Part shown: piece after piece, positions 52,086 to 61,546 of the stretch | How the letters are laid out: every line of letters begins with the position of its first letter | How positions within the stretch are numbered: position 1 is the stretch's first letter | Assembly: GCF_006265175.1 (NCBI RefSeq) | Contig: NZ_VDCQ01000014.1 | Coordinates: 62,001-126,000 of the forward strand | From: Paenibacillus hemerocallicola | GTDB lineage: Bacteria; Bacillota; Bacilli; Paenibacillales; NBRC-103111 | Length of the DNA: 64,000 nucleotides | Direction: 5' to 3' | Program-made: the position numbers and the translations under genes | Notes under the pieces: generated by a model | The model's database searches: none | Told to the model about the DNA's origin: nothing | What the model saw: the letters and a program-made list of their open reading frames with translations, nothing else

Positions 52086-52133
52086 AGGCTGGCCGGGAGC
52101 GGCAAACGAATTATCGAAAGGTGCGGATCAAGC

Positions 52134-53444
52134 ATGAACATTTTTAAAACGACGGCATCGTGCGCGATGCTGCTGGCCTTGTTGGCGGCAGCCGGATGCT
52201 CAAGCGGCACGCCGAAGGCGACTGAAGACGAGCAGGCCAAGACAGCCCAGGCGGAGAAGCCACCTGAACCGGTGACAGTCAAATTTGCGGCACATGGCAG
52301 CCAGCTACCGGTCGAAGATTTCGAGAAATATTATAAAGCTCCCGTCAGCAAAAAATATCCTCATATTACAATCGAGCGGATCGATCATACCCAGAAAGGG
52401 ACCGGACTTGCGGAGCTTATTGCCGCCAGGGAAATACCCGACATTTACATGAACGGACCGCTCGATTTGGCCACCTATTTCGAGCTGGGGCTGGAAAATT
52501 CGATCGACGACTTGATAAAGGCGAACAAATTCGATACGACGCGCATTAAGCCGGAAGTGTTAAGTACGATGACCGACACGTTGGGCAGAAAAGATCTGAT
52601 CGGCGTCCCTTGGTACAATCAAGGCTGGGCCATATTGTACAACAAAGATTTGTTCGACAAGATGGCTGCCGCCTATCCGAAAGATAACATGACCTGGGAA
52701 GAAATCGGCGATTTGGGCGCGAAGTTCAAAAGAACCGAAGGCGGACTATCTTATTACGGTTTGGCGCCGAGCGACGTGTTTCGCGGAGCGTACCAGCTGC
52801 GCTTGCCTTGGGTCGATGCGCAAGCGAACAAAAGCATGCTGCTGTCGCCCGGCTGGAAAGAGGTGTATGAGCTGTATGCCGGCTTGCACGACAAAGCGGG
52901 CCTCGTTCCGAAAGGAAGCGACACGTTAAGCATGTTCACCAAAGGCAATATCGCGATGATCGCCACTTCCGCTACGCGGGCGAGATCGATGCGTACGATT
53001 CCGGGGCTAAGCTGGGACGCCGCCACGTATCCGCAAATGAAAAGTGTTCCAGGATACGGTCATCAGGTTGATCCGAGCGTGCTGCTCATTCCGAAGGGCG
53101 CGAAAAATAGGGATGCCGCCTTCAAAGTCATTTCGGTCGTGCTGTCCGACGAGGTGCAGCGCAATATGTCGCGCAATGTGTGGGTGTCGGTATTGGACAA
53201 TCAGTCGATTCAAGACGAGTTTGGCAAAGAGTATCCGGATCTCAACTCCAAAAATATGGCTGCGTTTACAAAGCTGAAAAGGAACGGCACGATGCCTTCG
53301 TTCGGCGGGGTAAATGCCATATCGATCGCCAACAACGCATTAACCGAAATGCTGTACGACGGCAAAGACAGCAACACGGCATTGCGCGAGGCGGATGACA
53401 AGCTGAACAAAGCACTTGAGGAACGGAAGCAGCAAAAAAAGTAA
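52134..53444 (+). CDS. Solute-binding lipoprotein (SBP-6)
   Basis: 436 residues: a lipoprotein signal ending LAAAGC (Cys22), and FDKMAAAYPKDNMTWEE, the most diverged version of the signature shared by the SBPs of this window. Its place between an amidase and a carboxypeptidase-like gene suggests a ligand with amide or peptide bonds rather than a plain sugar. AAAGGTG precedes ATG 52134. No permease is adjacent. Confidence 0.88.
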   Translation: MNIFKTTASCAMLLALLAAAGCSSGTPKATEDEQAKTAQAEKPPEPVTVKFAAHGSQLPVEDFEKYYKAPVSKKYPHITIERIDHTQKGTGLAELIAAREIPDIYMNGPLDLATYFELGLENSIDDLIKANKFDTTRIKPEVLSTMTDTLGRKDLIGVPWYNQGWAILYNKDLFDKMAAAYPKDNMTWEEIGDLGAKFKRTEGGLSYYGLAPSDVFRGAYQLRLPWVDAQANKSMLLSPGWKEVYELYAGLHDKAGLVPKGSDTLSMFTKGNIAMIATSATRARSMRTIPGLSWDAATYPQMKSVPGYGHQVDPSVLLIPKGAKNRDAAFKVISVVLSDEVQRNMSRNVWVSVLDNQSIQDEFGKEYPDLNSKNMAAFTKLKRNGTMPSFGGVNAISIANNALTEMLYDGKDSNTALREADDKLNKALEERKQQKK

Positions 53445-53478
53445 CAGGCGATACAGGAAAACGGGGGAGTGCATGGCG

Positions 53479-54444
53479 ATGGAGAATCGGGCGTTTTTGT
53501 CCCGTCCGCACCAGCTCGAACAAAAGCTTGCGCAATGGAAGGAGCAGGCCGGCGACCGTCTCAGGCTCGATTATGAGATGTCGTACAGCGGGCATAAGGT
53601 GTATGGCATTACGTTGTCCGATTGGTCCGTGCCGCAAAGCGACAAAGTAGCGGTATATGCAGCGCAGCCGCATGCGCACGAGCCTGCCACGACGGCAGGG
53701 ATGATCGATGTGATCGAGCAATTGGTGTTCGGCCGTCATACGACGGGAAGCGCGACTAGCCTGGATGTGGAAAAAGTACTGGCCAAAACGATCGTCACGT
53801 TTAATCCGATCGGCAATCCGCTTGGCTCGGACCGTTCCCGGTACGACTACTATGACGGTTCCCAAATACCGAACGAACGATTTTGGTGCATCATGTTCGG
53901 AGAAGATCCGGATCGTCCGGGCAAGCAATGGCATCGTTACGATGTGTTCGATACGCGGGAGGTGAAGGCTCCCGACCCGATCGGCATCGTCTATGAGCCT
54001 GTAGACGATTTCCGCCATGTTGAACCGAACCGCAGTCAATTGTCGTCGTACTCGCGATTGTTTCGGCGCATGGATGCGCAATACCGGTATTTATACTGGC
54101 TGGATTTGCATCAGACGGAGTTCGTCAATTCGCCGACACAGTGCTGCATTTTGCTACCGCTGAAGGATGCCGCGCCACAATCCCTTCACGAAGGAAACGT
54201 CGCATGGGCGGAAGAAATTACGCAAGCTTGGCAGGAGGCGGGATATACGACCATTTCACCGAAGCACACCTCCTATACGGGAGTTCAAGCCGAGTACTTT
54301 CGCCAAAACTGGGGGAAGGTCCATCAGCGAATGAACCGGATCACTACGGAAGTGAAAAATAACGGAGCCGATTTTCCGGCGGATAAACAGATGGCTGCCG
54401 AAGCGCTGGCGATTGAGACGACTTTGCGGCGGTTGATCGGATAA
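53479..54444 (+). CDS. M14-like zinc carboxypeptidase-family protein
   Basis: About 321 residues with features of M14 metallopeptidases: H65-A-H-E68 in a PHAHEPAT context (the HxxE zinc motif), NPIGNPLGSDR, and the third ligand His near residue 211 in WLDLHQTEF. No signal peptide, so it is cytosolic. The C-terminal catalytic Glu is not obvious to me, so the reaction (peptide, amide or ester cleavage) is uncertain. ATG 53479 is 9 bp from GGGGGAG; ATG 53473 is closer to it. Confidence 0.65.
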   Translation: MENRAFLSRPHQLEQKLAQWKEQAGDRLRLDYEMSYSGHKVYGITLSDWSVPQSDKVAVYAAQPHAHEPATTAGMIDVIEQLVFGRHTTGSATSLDVEKVLAKTIVTFNPIGNPLGSDRSRYDYYDGSQIPNERFWCIMFGEDPDRPGKQWHRYDVFDTREVKAPDPIGIVYEPVDDFRHVEPNRSQLSSYSRLFRRMDAQYRYLYWLDLHQTEFVNSPTQCCILLPLKDAAPQSLHEGNVAWAEEITQAWQEAGYTTISPKHTSYTGVQAEYFRQNWGKVHQRMNRITTEVKNNGADFPADKQMAAEALAIETTLRRLIG

Positions 54445-54500
54445 GGATTCAGTCAAAAGATGTACGGCAAAGTTACAGAGCATCGGAAGGAGAACGTTCC

Positions 54501-55499
54501 ATGACACGCAGCATATTGGTGCAAATTCCCGTCAATGAAGTATCGCAGTTTCTAGACAAGACGTCCAGGGCGCAGCTCGAATCGTTCGGACGCATCATAT
54601 GGAATCCGCACAATCGGCCGCTTACACAGGAGGAACTGATCCGGTACATTCCCGAGGCGCACACAGTCGTGACGACTTGGCGCAGCGCTCCCGTGACGGA
54701 CGAGGTGCTGAAGCACGCGCGGCAGCTCAAGCTGATTGCGCACATGGCCGGTGCGGTGAAGCCGTACATGACGCCGAATATATACGACCGGGGCATTCGC
54801 GTGCTGAATAGCGGGTTCGCCATTGCGGTATCCGTCGGAGAGTCGGTTCTGGCCATCATGCTGGCGCTTGGCCACAATATTGTCCAGGTCGACCGTCGTA
54901 TGCGGAACGGAGAAGCATGGAAGGACGCAAGCCTCGAGACGTTTGAGCTGCGGGGCAAAACGGTCGGTCTCGTAGGACTTGGCATGGTCGCCCGAGAGGT
55001 CATCAAGGTGCTCCAGCCGTTTCAGCCGCGTCTGCTCGGCTACGATCCGTACTTCCCCGCCGATCGGGCGGCGGAGCTCGGCGTGGAGCTGCTGCCGCTG
55101 GCCGAGCTGCTGTCCCGCTCCGATATCGTTTCCCTTCATGCGCCGAAAATACCCGAGACGTACCGGATGATCGGACGCCGCGAGCTTGCCTTGCTCAGAG
55201 ACGGAGCGATGCTGATCAACACGGCGCGGGGCGGACTTATCGATGAGGAAGCGTTGCTGGAGCAGTTGCGTACCGGACGGATAGTAGCGGGTCTCGACGT
55301 ATTCGAGAAAGAGCCGCTGGCGGGCGACAGCGAATTCCGCAGGCTGCCGAATGTGCTGGCAAGGCCCCATCTGGCCGGAGTCAACCGGGATTCGAAGCTG
55401 CGCATCGGCTCTCTGCTGGTGGAGGAGATGCGCAGCTTCTATGAGGGCGGAACGCTGCGTTTCGAAGTGATGCGCCAACAGCTGGAATTGATGACGTGA
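54501..55499 (+). CDS. D-isomer-specific 2-hydroxyacid dehydrogenase
   Basis: 332 residues of the SerA/hydroxyacid dehydrogenase family: GLVGLGMVAREV (NAD site, near residue 156), NTARGGLIDEEAL with the catalytic Arg, FEKEPL with Glu, and ARPHLAG with the catalytic His. The conserved Gly motif is GxGxxA rather than GxGxxG. It would oxidise a D-2-hydroxy acid or reduce the 2-keto acid. AAGGAG precedes ATG 54501. It is the last gene of the unit and is followed by a terminator. Confidence 0.88.
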   Translation: MTRSILVQIPVNEVSQFLDKTSRAQLESFGRIIWNPHNRPLTQEELIRYIPEAHTVVTTWRSAPVTDEVLKHARQLKLIAHMAGAVKPYMTPNIYDRGIRVLNSGFAIAVSVGESVLAIMLALGHNIVQVDRRMRNGEAWKDASLETFELRGKTVGLVGLGMVAREVIKVLQPFQPRLLGYDPYFPADRAAELGVELLPLAELLSRSDIVSLHAPKIPETYRMIGRRELALLRDGAMLINTARGGLIDEEALLEQLRTGRIVAGLDVFEKEPLAGDSEFRRLPNVLARPHLAGVNRDSKLRIGSLLVEEMRSFYEGGTLRFEVMRQQLELMT

Positions 55500-55556
55500 T
55501 TGAATATTTGAATGGACAATTACATGTTTACGTACCGGCCGGAGCATGACGGCGAG

Positions 55557-55586
55557 GTCCGTTCCTTGGTGGAACGGGCTTTTTTG
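55557..55586 (+). terminator. Rho-independent terminator
   Basis: CCGTTCC pairs with GGAACGG (extended by wobble pairs to GTCCGTTCC/GGAACGGGC), followed by six T. It ends the nitrilase-to-dehydrogenase unit. Confidence 0.85.
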
Positions 55587-55615
55587 TTTTCCAGGGATGC
55601 GGAAAGATGCGCTTG

Positions 55616-55667
55616 TTGACACCCGGCAACGGCTTCATTTATAGTATGTGTAACCGGTACCGTAACT
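55616..55667 (+). promoter_or_regulatory. Promoter and candidate LacI operator
   Basis: A consensus TTGACA (55616-55621), 18-bp spacer and TATAGT (55640-55645). Right after the -10 lies GTAACCGGTACCGTAAC, centred on the palindrome CGGTACCG. This is where an autoregulatory LacI-type site would be expected, about 95 bp before the LacI gene. Confidence 0.65.
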
Positions 55668-55761
55668 ATGAATTCTTTGTATTAAAGCTGTTATTGAGAT
55701 TGTATGTAACTGTTTCCACATTGCGGGCAAGGTAACCGCGAAAGGCAAGTAGGTGAAATTC

Positions 55762-56751
55762 ATGGCAACGATTCGTGATGTTAGCAAGCTGGCCAACGTA
55801 TCCGTCGCTACGGTCTCCAGAGTCATCAATCAAAGCGGCTATGTCAATGAGGTGACGGAGAAAGCGGTGCGGCAGGCGATGGAGACGTTGAGCTACGTAC
55901 CCAGCGATATGGCACGCAGCCTCGCCGGGAAAAAATCCGCGACCATAGCCTTGATCGTTCCGGACATCCTGAATCCGTTCTTTCCGGAACTGGCCCGTGC
56001 TGTCGAGGATGCGGCGCATCAGCTCGGCTACACGGTTATTTTATGCAACTCCGACCATGACCCGGAGAAGGAACGAAATTATTTCGGCATGTTGAAGAAC
56101 AAGCGGATCGACGGCATTATTGTAGCTTCCTATACGATTCATCCGCAGCAGCTGCTGGAGCTGCAAAGGCAATCTATTGCGGCCGTAGTAATCGACAATC
56201 ACTTTCCGTCGCATCCCATCTTGGCTCTTCAATCCAAAAATCGCGAGGGTGCCGTCATGGCGGTTCGTCATCTGCTGGACCGGGGCTGCACGACAATCGC
56301 CCATATTTCCGGTCCGTTGGAGATTTTGCCGTCCAGAGAGCGGTTGCTCGGCTACGAGCTTGTCATGCGGGAGCACGGAATGTTTGCCCCGAGCCTGATT
56401 GCGGAGGGAGATTTCCATGTAGAGGGCGGATACCGGGCCATGCAGGAGCTTCTCAAGCTTCATCCCGATATTGACGGTGTATTCGCGGGCAACGATTTGA
56501 TGGCGATCGGCGCTCTGAAAGCACTCTACATAGCCGGCAAAGCAGTGCCGCAGGATGTAAAGCTGATCGGATTCGACGGCATAGCGCTTGCAACGGTCGT
56601 TCCGGAATTGAGCACGATCGCTCAACCCATCGCGGAGATGGGCAAGCTGGCCACGCATTATTTGATGCGGCAAATCCGCAACGAACCGGTCGAGTGCAAA
56701 ACGCATGAGCTGGACGTGCGGCTGCTCGTTCGCCAGTCCACAACCGATTAA
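55762..56751 (+). CDS. LacI-family transcriptional regulator (RbsR-like)
   Basis: 329 residues: an N-terminal LacI HTH (TIRDVSKLANVSVATVSRVI, then YVPSDMARSLAGKKS) and a periplasmic-binding-like sensor domain (ALIVPDILNPFFPELARA, DGVFAGNDLMAIGALKA, LIGFDGIALA). It is likely a ribose or related sugar repressor, because ribokinase follows 28 bp later. ATG 55762 is 7 bp from GTAGGTG; GTG 55753 is an alternative. Confidence 0.9.
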   Translation: MATIRDVSKLANVSVATVSRVINQSGYVNEVTEKAVRQAMETLSYVPSDMARSLAGKKSATIALIVPDILNPFFPELARAVEDAAHQLGYTVILCNSDHDPEKERNYFGMLKNKRIDGIIVASYTIHPQQLLELQRQSIAAVVIDNHFPSHPILALQSKNREGAVMAVRHLLDRGCTTIAHISGPLEILPSRERLLGYELVMREHGMFAPSLIAEGDFHVEGGYRAMQELLKLHPDIDGVFAGNDLMAIGALKALYIAGKAVPQDVKLIGFDGIALATVVPELSTIAQPIAEMGKLATHYLMRQIRNEPVECKTHELDVRLLVRQSTTD

Positions 56752-56779
56752 CCAATATAGTGTAAAGGGGCCACTCTGC

Positions 56780-57697
56780 ATGAAACGCACTCGCATAGTC
56801 GTCGTAGGAAGCTTGAACATGGATTTGGTCGTCAGCGCGCATCGGATACCGGAGATCGGGGAGACGATTTCTGGCCACGACTTTCACACGATACCGGGGG
56901 GAAAGGGGGCTAACCAGGCGGTAGGCTGCGCCAAGCTGGGAGCGGATGTTGCCATGCTGGGCGCCGTAGGCAATGACTCCTATGGAAAGGCTATCGTCGA
57001 AAGCTTGTTGTCCTATGGCGTGGCCACGGACAACATAGCTATTCTTGCGGATAATACCGGTATTGCCTCTATCATCCATACGTCGACGGATAACTGCATA
57101 ATCGTTGTGCCCGGGGCTAATGCCGCGTTCGACACGGAGCGGCTGGCGGCGCTCGAGCCGCAAATCGCCCGGGCGGGCGTGCTGCTCGTGCAATTGGAGA
57201 TCGATATCAAGACAGTGGAGAGAGCGTTGGAGGTGGCCAAGAGCAACGGCGTCACGACGATTCTCAACCCCGCTCCGGCGGTAAGCTTGCCGGAGCGTAT
57301 GCTGCGATTGGCCGATTTCGTTACGCCGAACGAGACCGAGCTGGAGGTGCTGTGCGGCCATAAAATAAGCGGCGAAGCCGAGCTGGAGCAGGTGCTTGCC
57401 GGCTGGAACGAACGGTATGGAGGACAGCTGATCGTGACGCGAGGAGCGGCAGGCTGTTCCTACTATAGCGAGGGAAGGCTGCATACGGTTCCCGCTCTCT
57501 CCGTGGAAGTAGTCGATACAACCGGAGCGGGGGACGCCTTCAATGGCGCGCTGGCCCATTGTCTGGCGCAAGGCTGGCCGATGGAGAAGGCCGTTCCTTT
57601 CGCCGTAGCGACATCGTCACTGTCGGTGACCCGATTCGGCGCGCAAGCCGGTATGCCTCGGCTGCAGGAAGTGCTGGAGCGTTTGTCCGGCAGCTGA
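56780..57697 (+). CDS. rbsK: Ribokinase
   Basis: 305 residues of the PfkB family with both signatures: VVGSLNMDLVV and GGKGANQAVGCAKLGADV near residue 42, and DTTGAGDAFNGAL near residue 250, with the catalytic Asp in GAGD. It phosphorylates ribose (or deoxyribose) to the 5-phosphate. AAAGGGG precedes ATG 56780. It is co-transcribed with the LacI gene. No rbsD or ribose-type ABC genes follow; a truncated CUT1-type permease is next. Confidence 0.9.
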   Translation: MKRTRIVVVGSLNMDLVVSAHRIPEIGETISGHDFHTIPGGKGANQAVGCAKLGADVAMLGAVGNDSYGKAIVESLLSYGVATDNIAILADNTGIASIIHTSTDNCIIVVPGANAAFDTERLAALEPQIARAGVLLVQLEIDIKTVERALEVAKSNGVTTILNPAPAVSLPERMLRLADFVTPNETELEVLCGHKISGEAELEQVLAGWNERYGGQLIVTRGAAGCSYYSEGRLHTVPALSVEVVDTTGAGDAFNGALAHCLAQGWPMEKAVPFAVATSSLSVTRFGAQAGMPRLQEVLERLSGS

Positions 57698-57981
57698 AGG
57701 GAACGCGCGACCCATGCGCCGATAGGAGGCGGATGGACGCTATTGCCGCATGGATCGGGCGCGGCGTCGCCCGAAGCTCTGAAATACGATCGCTTGCGAA
57801 GCTCCTTGCGGGCTTATTTCCCTTCGATGGGCAGAGCGGGGCGTCGGGTTGTTCCGTCGTCCCGCTTCTGCCTTTTTTTGCGCTTCTACAAGGATCGAAC
57901 AATAGTGAAACTTTTTGGAGATTACTCTCCTATCCTTTTGCCTCGGCGGTTTCTATACTGGAACTAACTGATGAAGAAAGG

Positions 57982-58119
57982 ATGATGGATGTGCTCGCAC
58001 AGACAGAAGCAAGTGGGAGCGCCGGGCTATCCGCCAAGCCGGCCAGGCGGAAAGTCGAGCGCTGGGAGGCGCCCGTCGCCGGCTATTTGTTTATTTCGCC
58101 GTGGCTGGCCGGGTTTTGA
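57982..58119 (+). pseudogene. Truncated ABC sugar permease (MalF-type N-terminus)
   Basis: ATG 57982, preceded by GAAAGG, opens a 45-codon frame ending KVERWEAPVAGYLFISPWLA-GF and TGA. This is the standard N-terminus of CUT1 sugar permeases up to the first transmembrane segment. Nothing recognisable of the rest follows in any frame up to 58320. It is the only sugar permease trace in the window. The gap 57698-57981 holds no gene I can support. Confidence 0.72.
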
Positions 58120-58289
58120 TTGGACTCCCCGGTACCGCGTTCGGGACGCTCGTGCTGCTGAACTGTTGGCGGAGCCACGCGCGAGTTCGCGGGTTAAATT
58201 GGATATGTAGATGAGCTCCCGCTAGCGGGAAATAGACAGCACTATAAAGGTTCATTTTTCGCACCGGAACAATTAACCAGAACTGAAAG

Positions 58290-58315
58290 CCCTTCCGTTT
58301 TTAAACAAGGAAGGG
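58290..58315 (-). terminator. Terminator-like hairpin of the small hypothetical gene
   Basis: CCCTTCC and GGAAGGG form a 7-bp stem around a 12-nt A/T-rich loop just past the end of the minus-strand gene. Confidence 0.6.
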
Positions 58316-58322
58316 TTATTCG

Positions 58323-58649
58323 CTATTTTTGCGTATTTTGCAATTCTTCTTTTGAAACAATACGCCAGCCGTGTGCTTCAAGCTTCTTTATATACGTTTC
58401 TAGCGGTATTTCCTCCATTTCTATCGCAAGCGGTGTCAAAGAAACCCAGCATTCATCAGCAGCATAGTTGATAGTAACTTTTACAACTTCATATCCATTG
58501 TGAAATTGCGGGTGAAATCCCGGATCATCCAGTATATCCCCTGTGACAGGACGAATATTGGATTCGAATGTTTTCATCATGACTTCTTGTATATTCTTTT
58601 CTTTTCGTTCTTTTACGGATGTTATGAAAAGCATTAAATTTATTTTCAT
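58323..58649 (-). CDS. Hypothetical protein, 108 residues
   Basis: A minus-strand gene with an excellent ribosome binding site (GGAAGGAGA) before ATG 58649, and a terminator hairpin after its stop. The protein is soluble with a mixed alpha/beta look: a beta-rich middle (YEVVKVTINYAADECWVSL) and a C-terminal helix (ETYIKKLEAHGW). I do not recognise a family. Its A/T-richer codon use differs from the genes on either side, which suggests a separate origin. Confidence 0.7.
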   Translation of the reverse strand: MKINLMLFITSVKERKEKNIQEVMMKTFESNIRPVTGDILDDPGFHPQFHNGYEVVKVTINYAADECWVSLTPLAIEMEEIPLETYIKKLEAHGWRIVSKEELQNTQK

Positions 58650-58790
58650 GGATGTCTCCTTCCTTTGTACTTACCTTTTGGAAGTATACCTCACAAGAAC
58701 CAGTCGATCAATTTTCGCATCCTCCTCGACCTATGTCCCGCATCTCTCGGAGCCGTTCAATCCACGATGAGTTGTCGTAAATAGAGGAGC

Positions 58791-58916
58791 TGATTTCCGT
58801 TATGGCTCCGAATTTGGCTGCACTCCTGAATATAACGGCACAGGCTTCCGTTATTAGATCTGTCGGGGCGAAAATCGGTAGTGAACGGCGGAATAGTGGA
58901 GCGGTTTTCCGTTATT
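58791..58916. repeat. TTCCGTTAT repeat tract
   Basis: TTCCGTTAT occurs at 58795, 58846 and 58907, spaced by 51 and 61 bp, each within a G/A-rich context (GAGCTGATTTCCGTTAT, GAGCGGTTTTCCGTTAT). Such tracts look like a small intergenic repeat family. The rest of 58650-59192 holds only this tract and the leader of the next gene. Confidence 0.5.
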
Positions 58917-59192
58917 TTGCTATATACACTGGTAAATGGGTCGATAAGATACTCCAGTCCGCTCTCTCTGGACTTGCGGTCTCGCGAGCGCCGGCAAAGG
59001 CAGCAAGCTGTCACAACCGATCATGCGAGCAAGCGCCTTGTGTATGCGAATATGCTGTCGCAGGTAAAAATGGTGGTTGATCTTACTCGACAAAGAACGT
59101 TATGGACGCGATCATGGCTCTTCGTATACGATAAAGTGAAGGGCAGCGCTTCATCTGCCATCCCAACTTGCGGTTGTCATAGGAGGATCGCG

Positions 59193-61475
59193 ATGAAATC
59201 GCGCAGATCGAAATATTTTTACAAGCTTATCGTATACGCCATTTGTCTCATTACGTTCCCGATGGCCATACTCGGCGTATTCTCCTATATTCACTCCTCG
59301 CACACGGTTCAACGAAAGGTGAACGACGGCGCCTTGCAAATGCTGCTGCAAATGCAGCAGCGCGTCGAGCAAAGCTTGCGGACGGCGGACAACGCGCTGA
59401 CGCAGTATTCGCTGCAACCGTCGGTGCTGAGGCTGCTGACGGCGGAGGCGGAAAATGCGGGCATCGGCGGCAGCGGCCGGATCGAAGCGCTTCAGGAAGG
59501 ACTGAGACGTATTCAGCTTTCCGATCTCGGTGTAGCCGATGTGCAGTTCATCCAACTGCGCGATCAATGGAAAGTAACGTACGGCGGTTACGAGCCGTTC
59601 GGACCCGGCGATTCGGAATACAAGGAAACGTATGGCGGACGCCCCGGCTCCCGCTGGATAATAGGCGAGAGGACGATCGATCTCGTCAAAACGCTGCCGA
59701 TCGGTGCGCCGGAGCCGGCGGCAGTCATTTTGTTCAAGGTGCCGTATGGGGGCTTCGGCAAATATATGTTCCGACATCAGGAGCTTGGCGAACCGTTTAT
59801 TGTCGACGATTCGCTTCGCGTTGTCGCGCATACGGACCATTGGACCCGGGTCGGCACCTCTGCGACGTCCATGCCGTATGCCCGCCAGCTGCTTGACTCG
59901 GAAGCCGATAGCGGATTGTTTAAGACGGAGCTCGAAGGGGAGCCGTACAACGTTATTTTCAGCAAGTCGGCCTACAACGGATGGACGTACGTATCGCTTC
60001 TGTCCGTCACCGAAATGACCCGTGAATCGGAAGCGATTAAATGGGTGACGCTTGCCGCCAGCGCAATTATTTTGCTTATAGGGTTCGCAGTCTCGCTATT
60101 GGGGGCAAACCGGCTGTACGGACCGATCCGGCGGCTATACGAGAGCGTTTTCCGTACCGAGGAAGAGGGGGGCGGACGGATGCCCGCCGGAGGCGAGGAC
60201 GAGCTGCAGCTGATCGGCGAAAGGGTGAAAGCCGCGCTGCAGAGCGAGACGCGGATGAGCCGCGAGCTGAAGAGCCAGCGCGGCCGACTTCAGCATTTTT
60301 TCATGCTTAAGCTGTATTTGGGTCAGACGGATCCCGTGGAGCGGGATTACTACGAGGCTTCCCTGAGGCAGAGCTGGAACGCGATGAGCGTACTCGTGCT
60401 TCAGATCGATACGTTGGAAGGAACCGGTTATGCGGAGAAGGACAAGGAGCTGCTGCTGTTTGCCGTTACCAATATTGTAGCGGAAATCATGCCGCAGGCA
60501 GACCGGCTATTGCAGCCGATCGTCATGGGAACGTCGAAGGTAACGCTGGTCGGAAGCCCGCTTGCGGACGAGCAGGAGTACAGCGCATGGCTGGACGGGG
60601 AGGCGAAGCGCATCCGGGAGACAGTCAAGCACTACTTGCGTTTGCCAGTCAGCATCGGCGTCAGCAGCCCGTTCCGTTCGTTGCATGACGCCGGCCGGGG
60701 CTACAAGGAAGCGGGCGAGGCGCTGCAATACCGGATCAAGCTGGGGCACGAAGCGGTCGTTCATATCGGCGACGTCCGGCCGGACCGCAGTCTCGCGCCG
60801 GAATACCCGGAAAAGGTGAAGGACGAGCTGATCGAGGCGGTCCGCATGGGCGAAGGAGATCGCGCACGTCTATTGCTGGAGCGGTTTGCGCGGGAGGTGT
60901 TCGCCGTACCGCTGTCGCATCGCCAATACCAGATGCTCATGATCGCTCTGCTAACCGATTTGCTGCGCAGTCTGCAGGAATACGAGGGCGTGCTCCAGTC
61001 GTTGTACGAGGAAGAGAAAGCGCTATACGACAGGTTGTTCGAATTCAAGACATCGGCGGAAATGACAGAGTGGATCAACCTCTCGGTCATCAAGCCGGCA
61101 ATCCGGATGTTGGAGGAGCGGAAAAACAGGCAGCACCGCGGCATTACGGACGAGCTGCTGCGCATGATCGAGAACGAGTACGACACTCCGCTTACGATCG
61201 AGCACTGCGCGTTCCGCATTCATTACCATCCGGACTACGTAAGACACGTGTTTCGCAAAGAAGCGGGCATGCCGTTCTCGGATTTTTTGGCCCGGCACAG
61301 ACTGCAAATCGCCAAGTCGTGGCTGACCGGAACGGAGATGAGAATCGCCGAAATCGCCGAGAAGCTGCAATATACGAATGCGCAAAATTTCATTCGCTAC
61401 TTCCGCAAAATGGAAGGGATGACGCCCGGACAATACCGGGATGCCAGGGGTTCCGGTTCGCAGGAACGACTGTAG
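59193..61475 (+). CDS. Membrane-bound AraC-type regulator with extracellular sensor
   Basis: 760 residues. TM1 at about 9-29 (LIVYAICLITFPMAILGVF), an extracellular Cache-like sensor region to about 280, TM2 at about 283-303 (WVTLAASAIILLIGFAVSLL), a long cytoplasmic linker, and a C-terminal AraC twin HTH at about 655-750 (LTIEHCAFRIHYHPDYVRHVF and IAEIAEKLQYTNAQNFIRYF). This is the single-chain sensor-regulator type common in Paenibacillus, usually beside sugar ABC genes. AGGAGG precedes ATG 59193; the longer upstream frame has no site. It probably controls SBP-7 and the pectin-related gene after it. Confidence 0.88.
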   Translation: MKSRRSKYFYKLIVYAICLITFPMAILGVFSYIHSSHTVQRKVNDGALQMLLQMQQRVEQSLRTADNALTQYSLQPSVLRLLTAEAENAGIGGSGRIEALQEGLRRIQLSDLGVADVQFIQLRDQWKVTYGGYEPFGPGDSEYKETYGGRPGSRWIIGERTIDLVKTLPIGAPEPAAVILFKVPYGGFGKYMFRHQELGEPFIVDDSLRVVAHTDHWTRVGTSATSMPYARQLLDSEADSGLFKTELEGEPYNVIFSKSAYNGWTYVSLLSVTEMTRESEAIKWVTLAASAIILLIGFAVSLLGANRLYGPIRRLYESVFRTEEEGGGRMPAGGEDELQLIGERVKAALQSETRMSRELKSQRGRLQHFFMLKLYLGQTDPVERDYYEASLRQSWNAMSVLVLQIDTLEGTGYAEKDKELLLFAVTNIVAEIMPQADRLLQPIVMGTSKVTLVGSPLADEQEYSAWLDGEAKRIRETVKHYLRLPVSIGVSSPFRSLHDAGRGYKEAGEALQYRIKLGHEAVVHIGDVRPDRSLAPEYPEKVKDELIEAVRMGEGDRARLLLERFAREVFAVPLSHRQYQMLMIALLTDLLRSLQEYEGVLQSLYEEEKALYDRLFEFKTSAEMTEWINLSVIKPAIRMLEERKNRQHRGITDELLRMIENEYDTPLTIEHCAFRIHYHPDYVRHVFRKEAGMPFSDFLARHRLQIAKSWLTGTEMRIAEIAEKLQYTNAQNFIRYFRKMEGMTPGQYRDARGSGSQERL

Positions 61476-61519
61476 CATGGAGTCTAGTACGCAAAAAAGC
61501 CGCGCATGATTACCGATGC

Positions 61520-61546
61520 AGCCGCTCGTGATTATCGCGAGCGGCT
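61520..61546 (+). terminator. Perfect hairpin after the AraC sensor gene
   Basis: AGCCGCTCG pairs with CGAGCGGCT (9 bp) around a 9-nt loop. There is no T run. The rest of 61476-61839 shows no gene and should hold the SBP promoter. Confidence 0.5.

Noticed and set aside
57559-57981. An open frame upstream of, and continuous with, the permease stub
   Set aside because: Its first part overlaps ribokinase in another frame and looks like shadow sequence; only the part from ATG 57982 resembles a permease.
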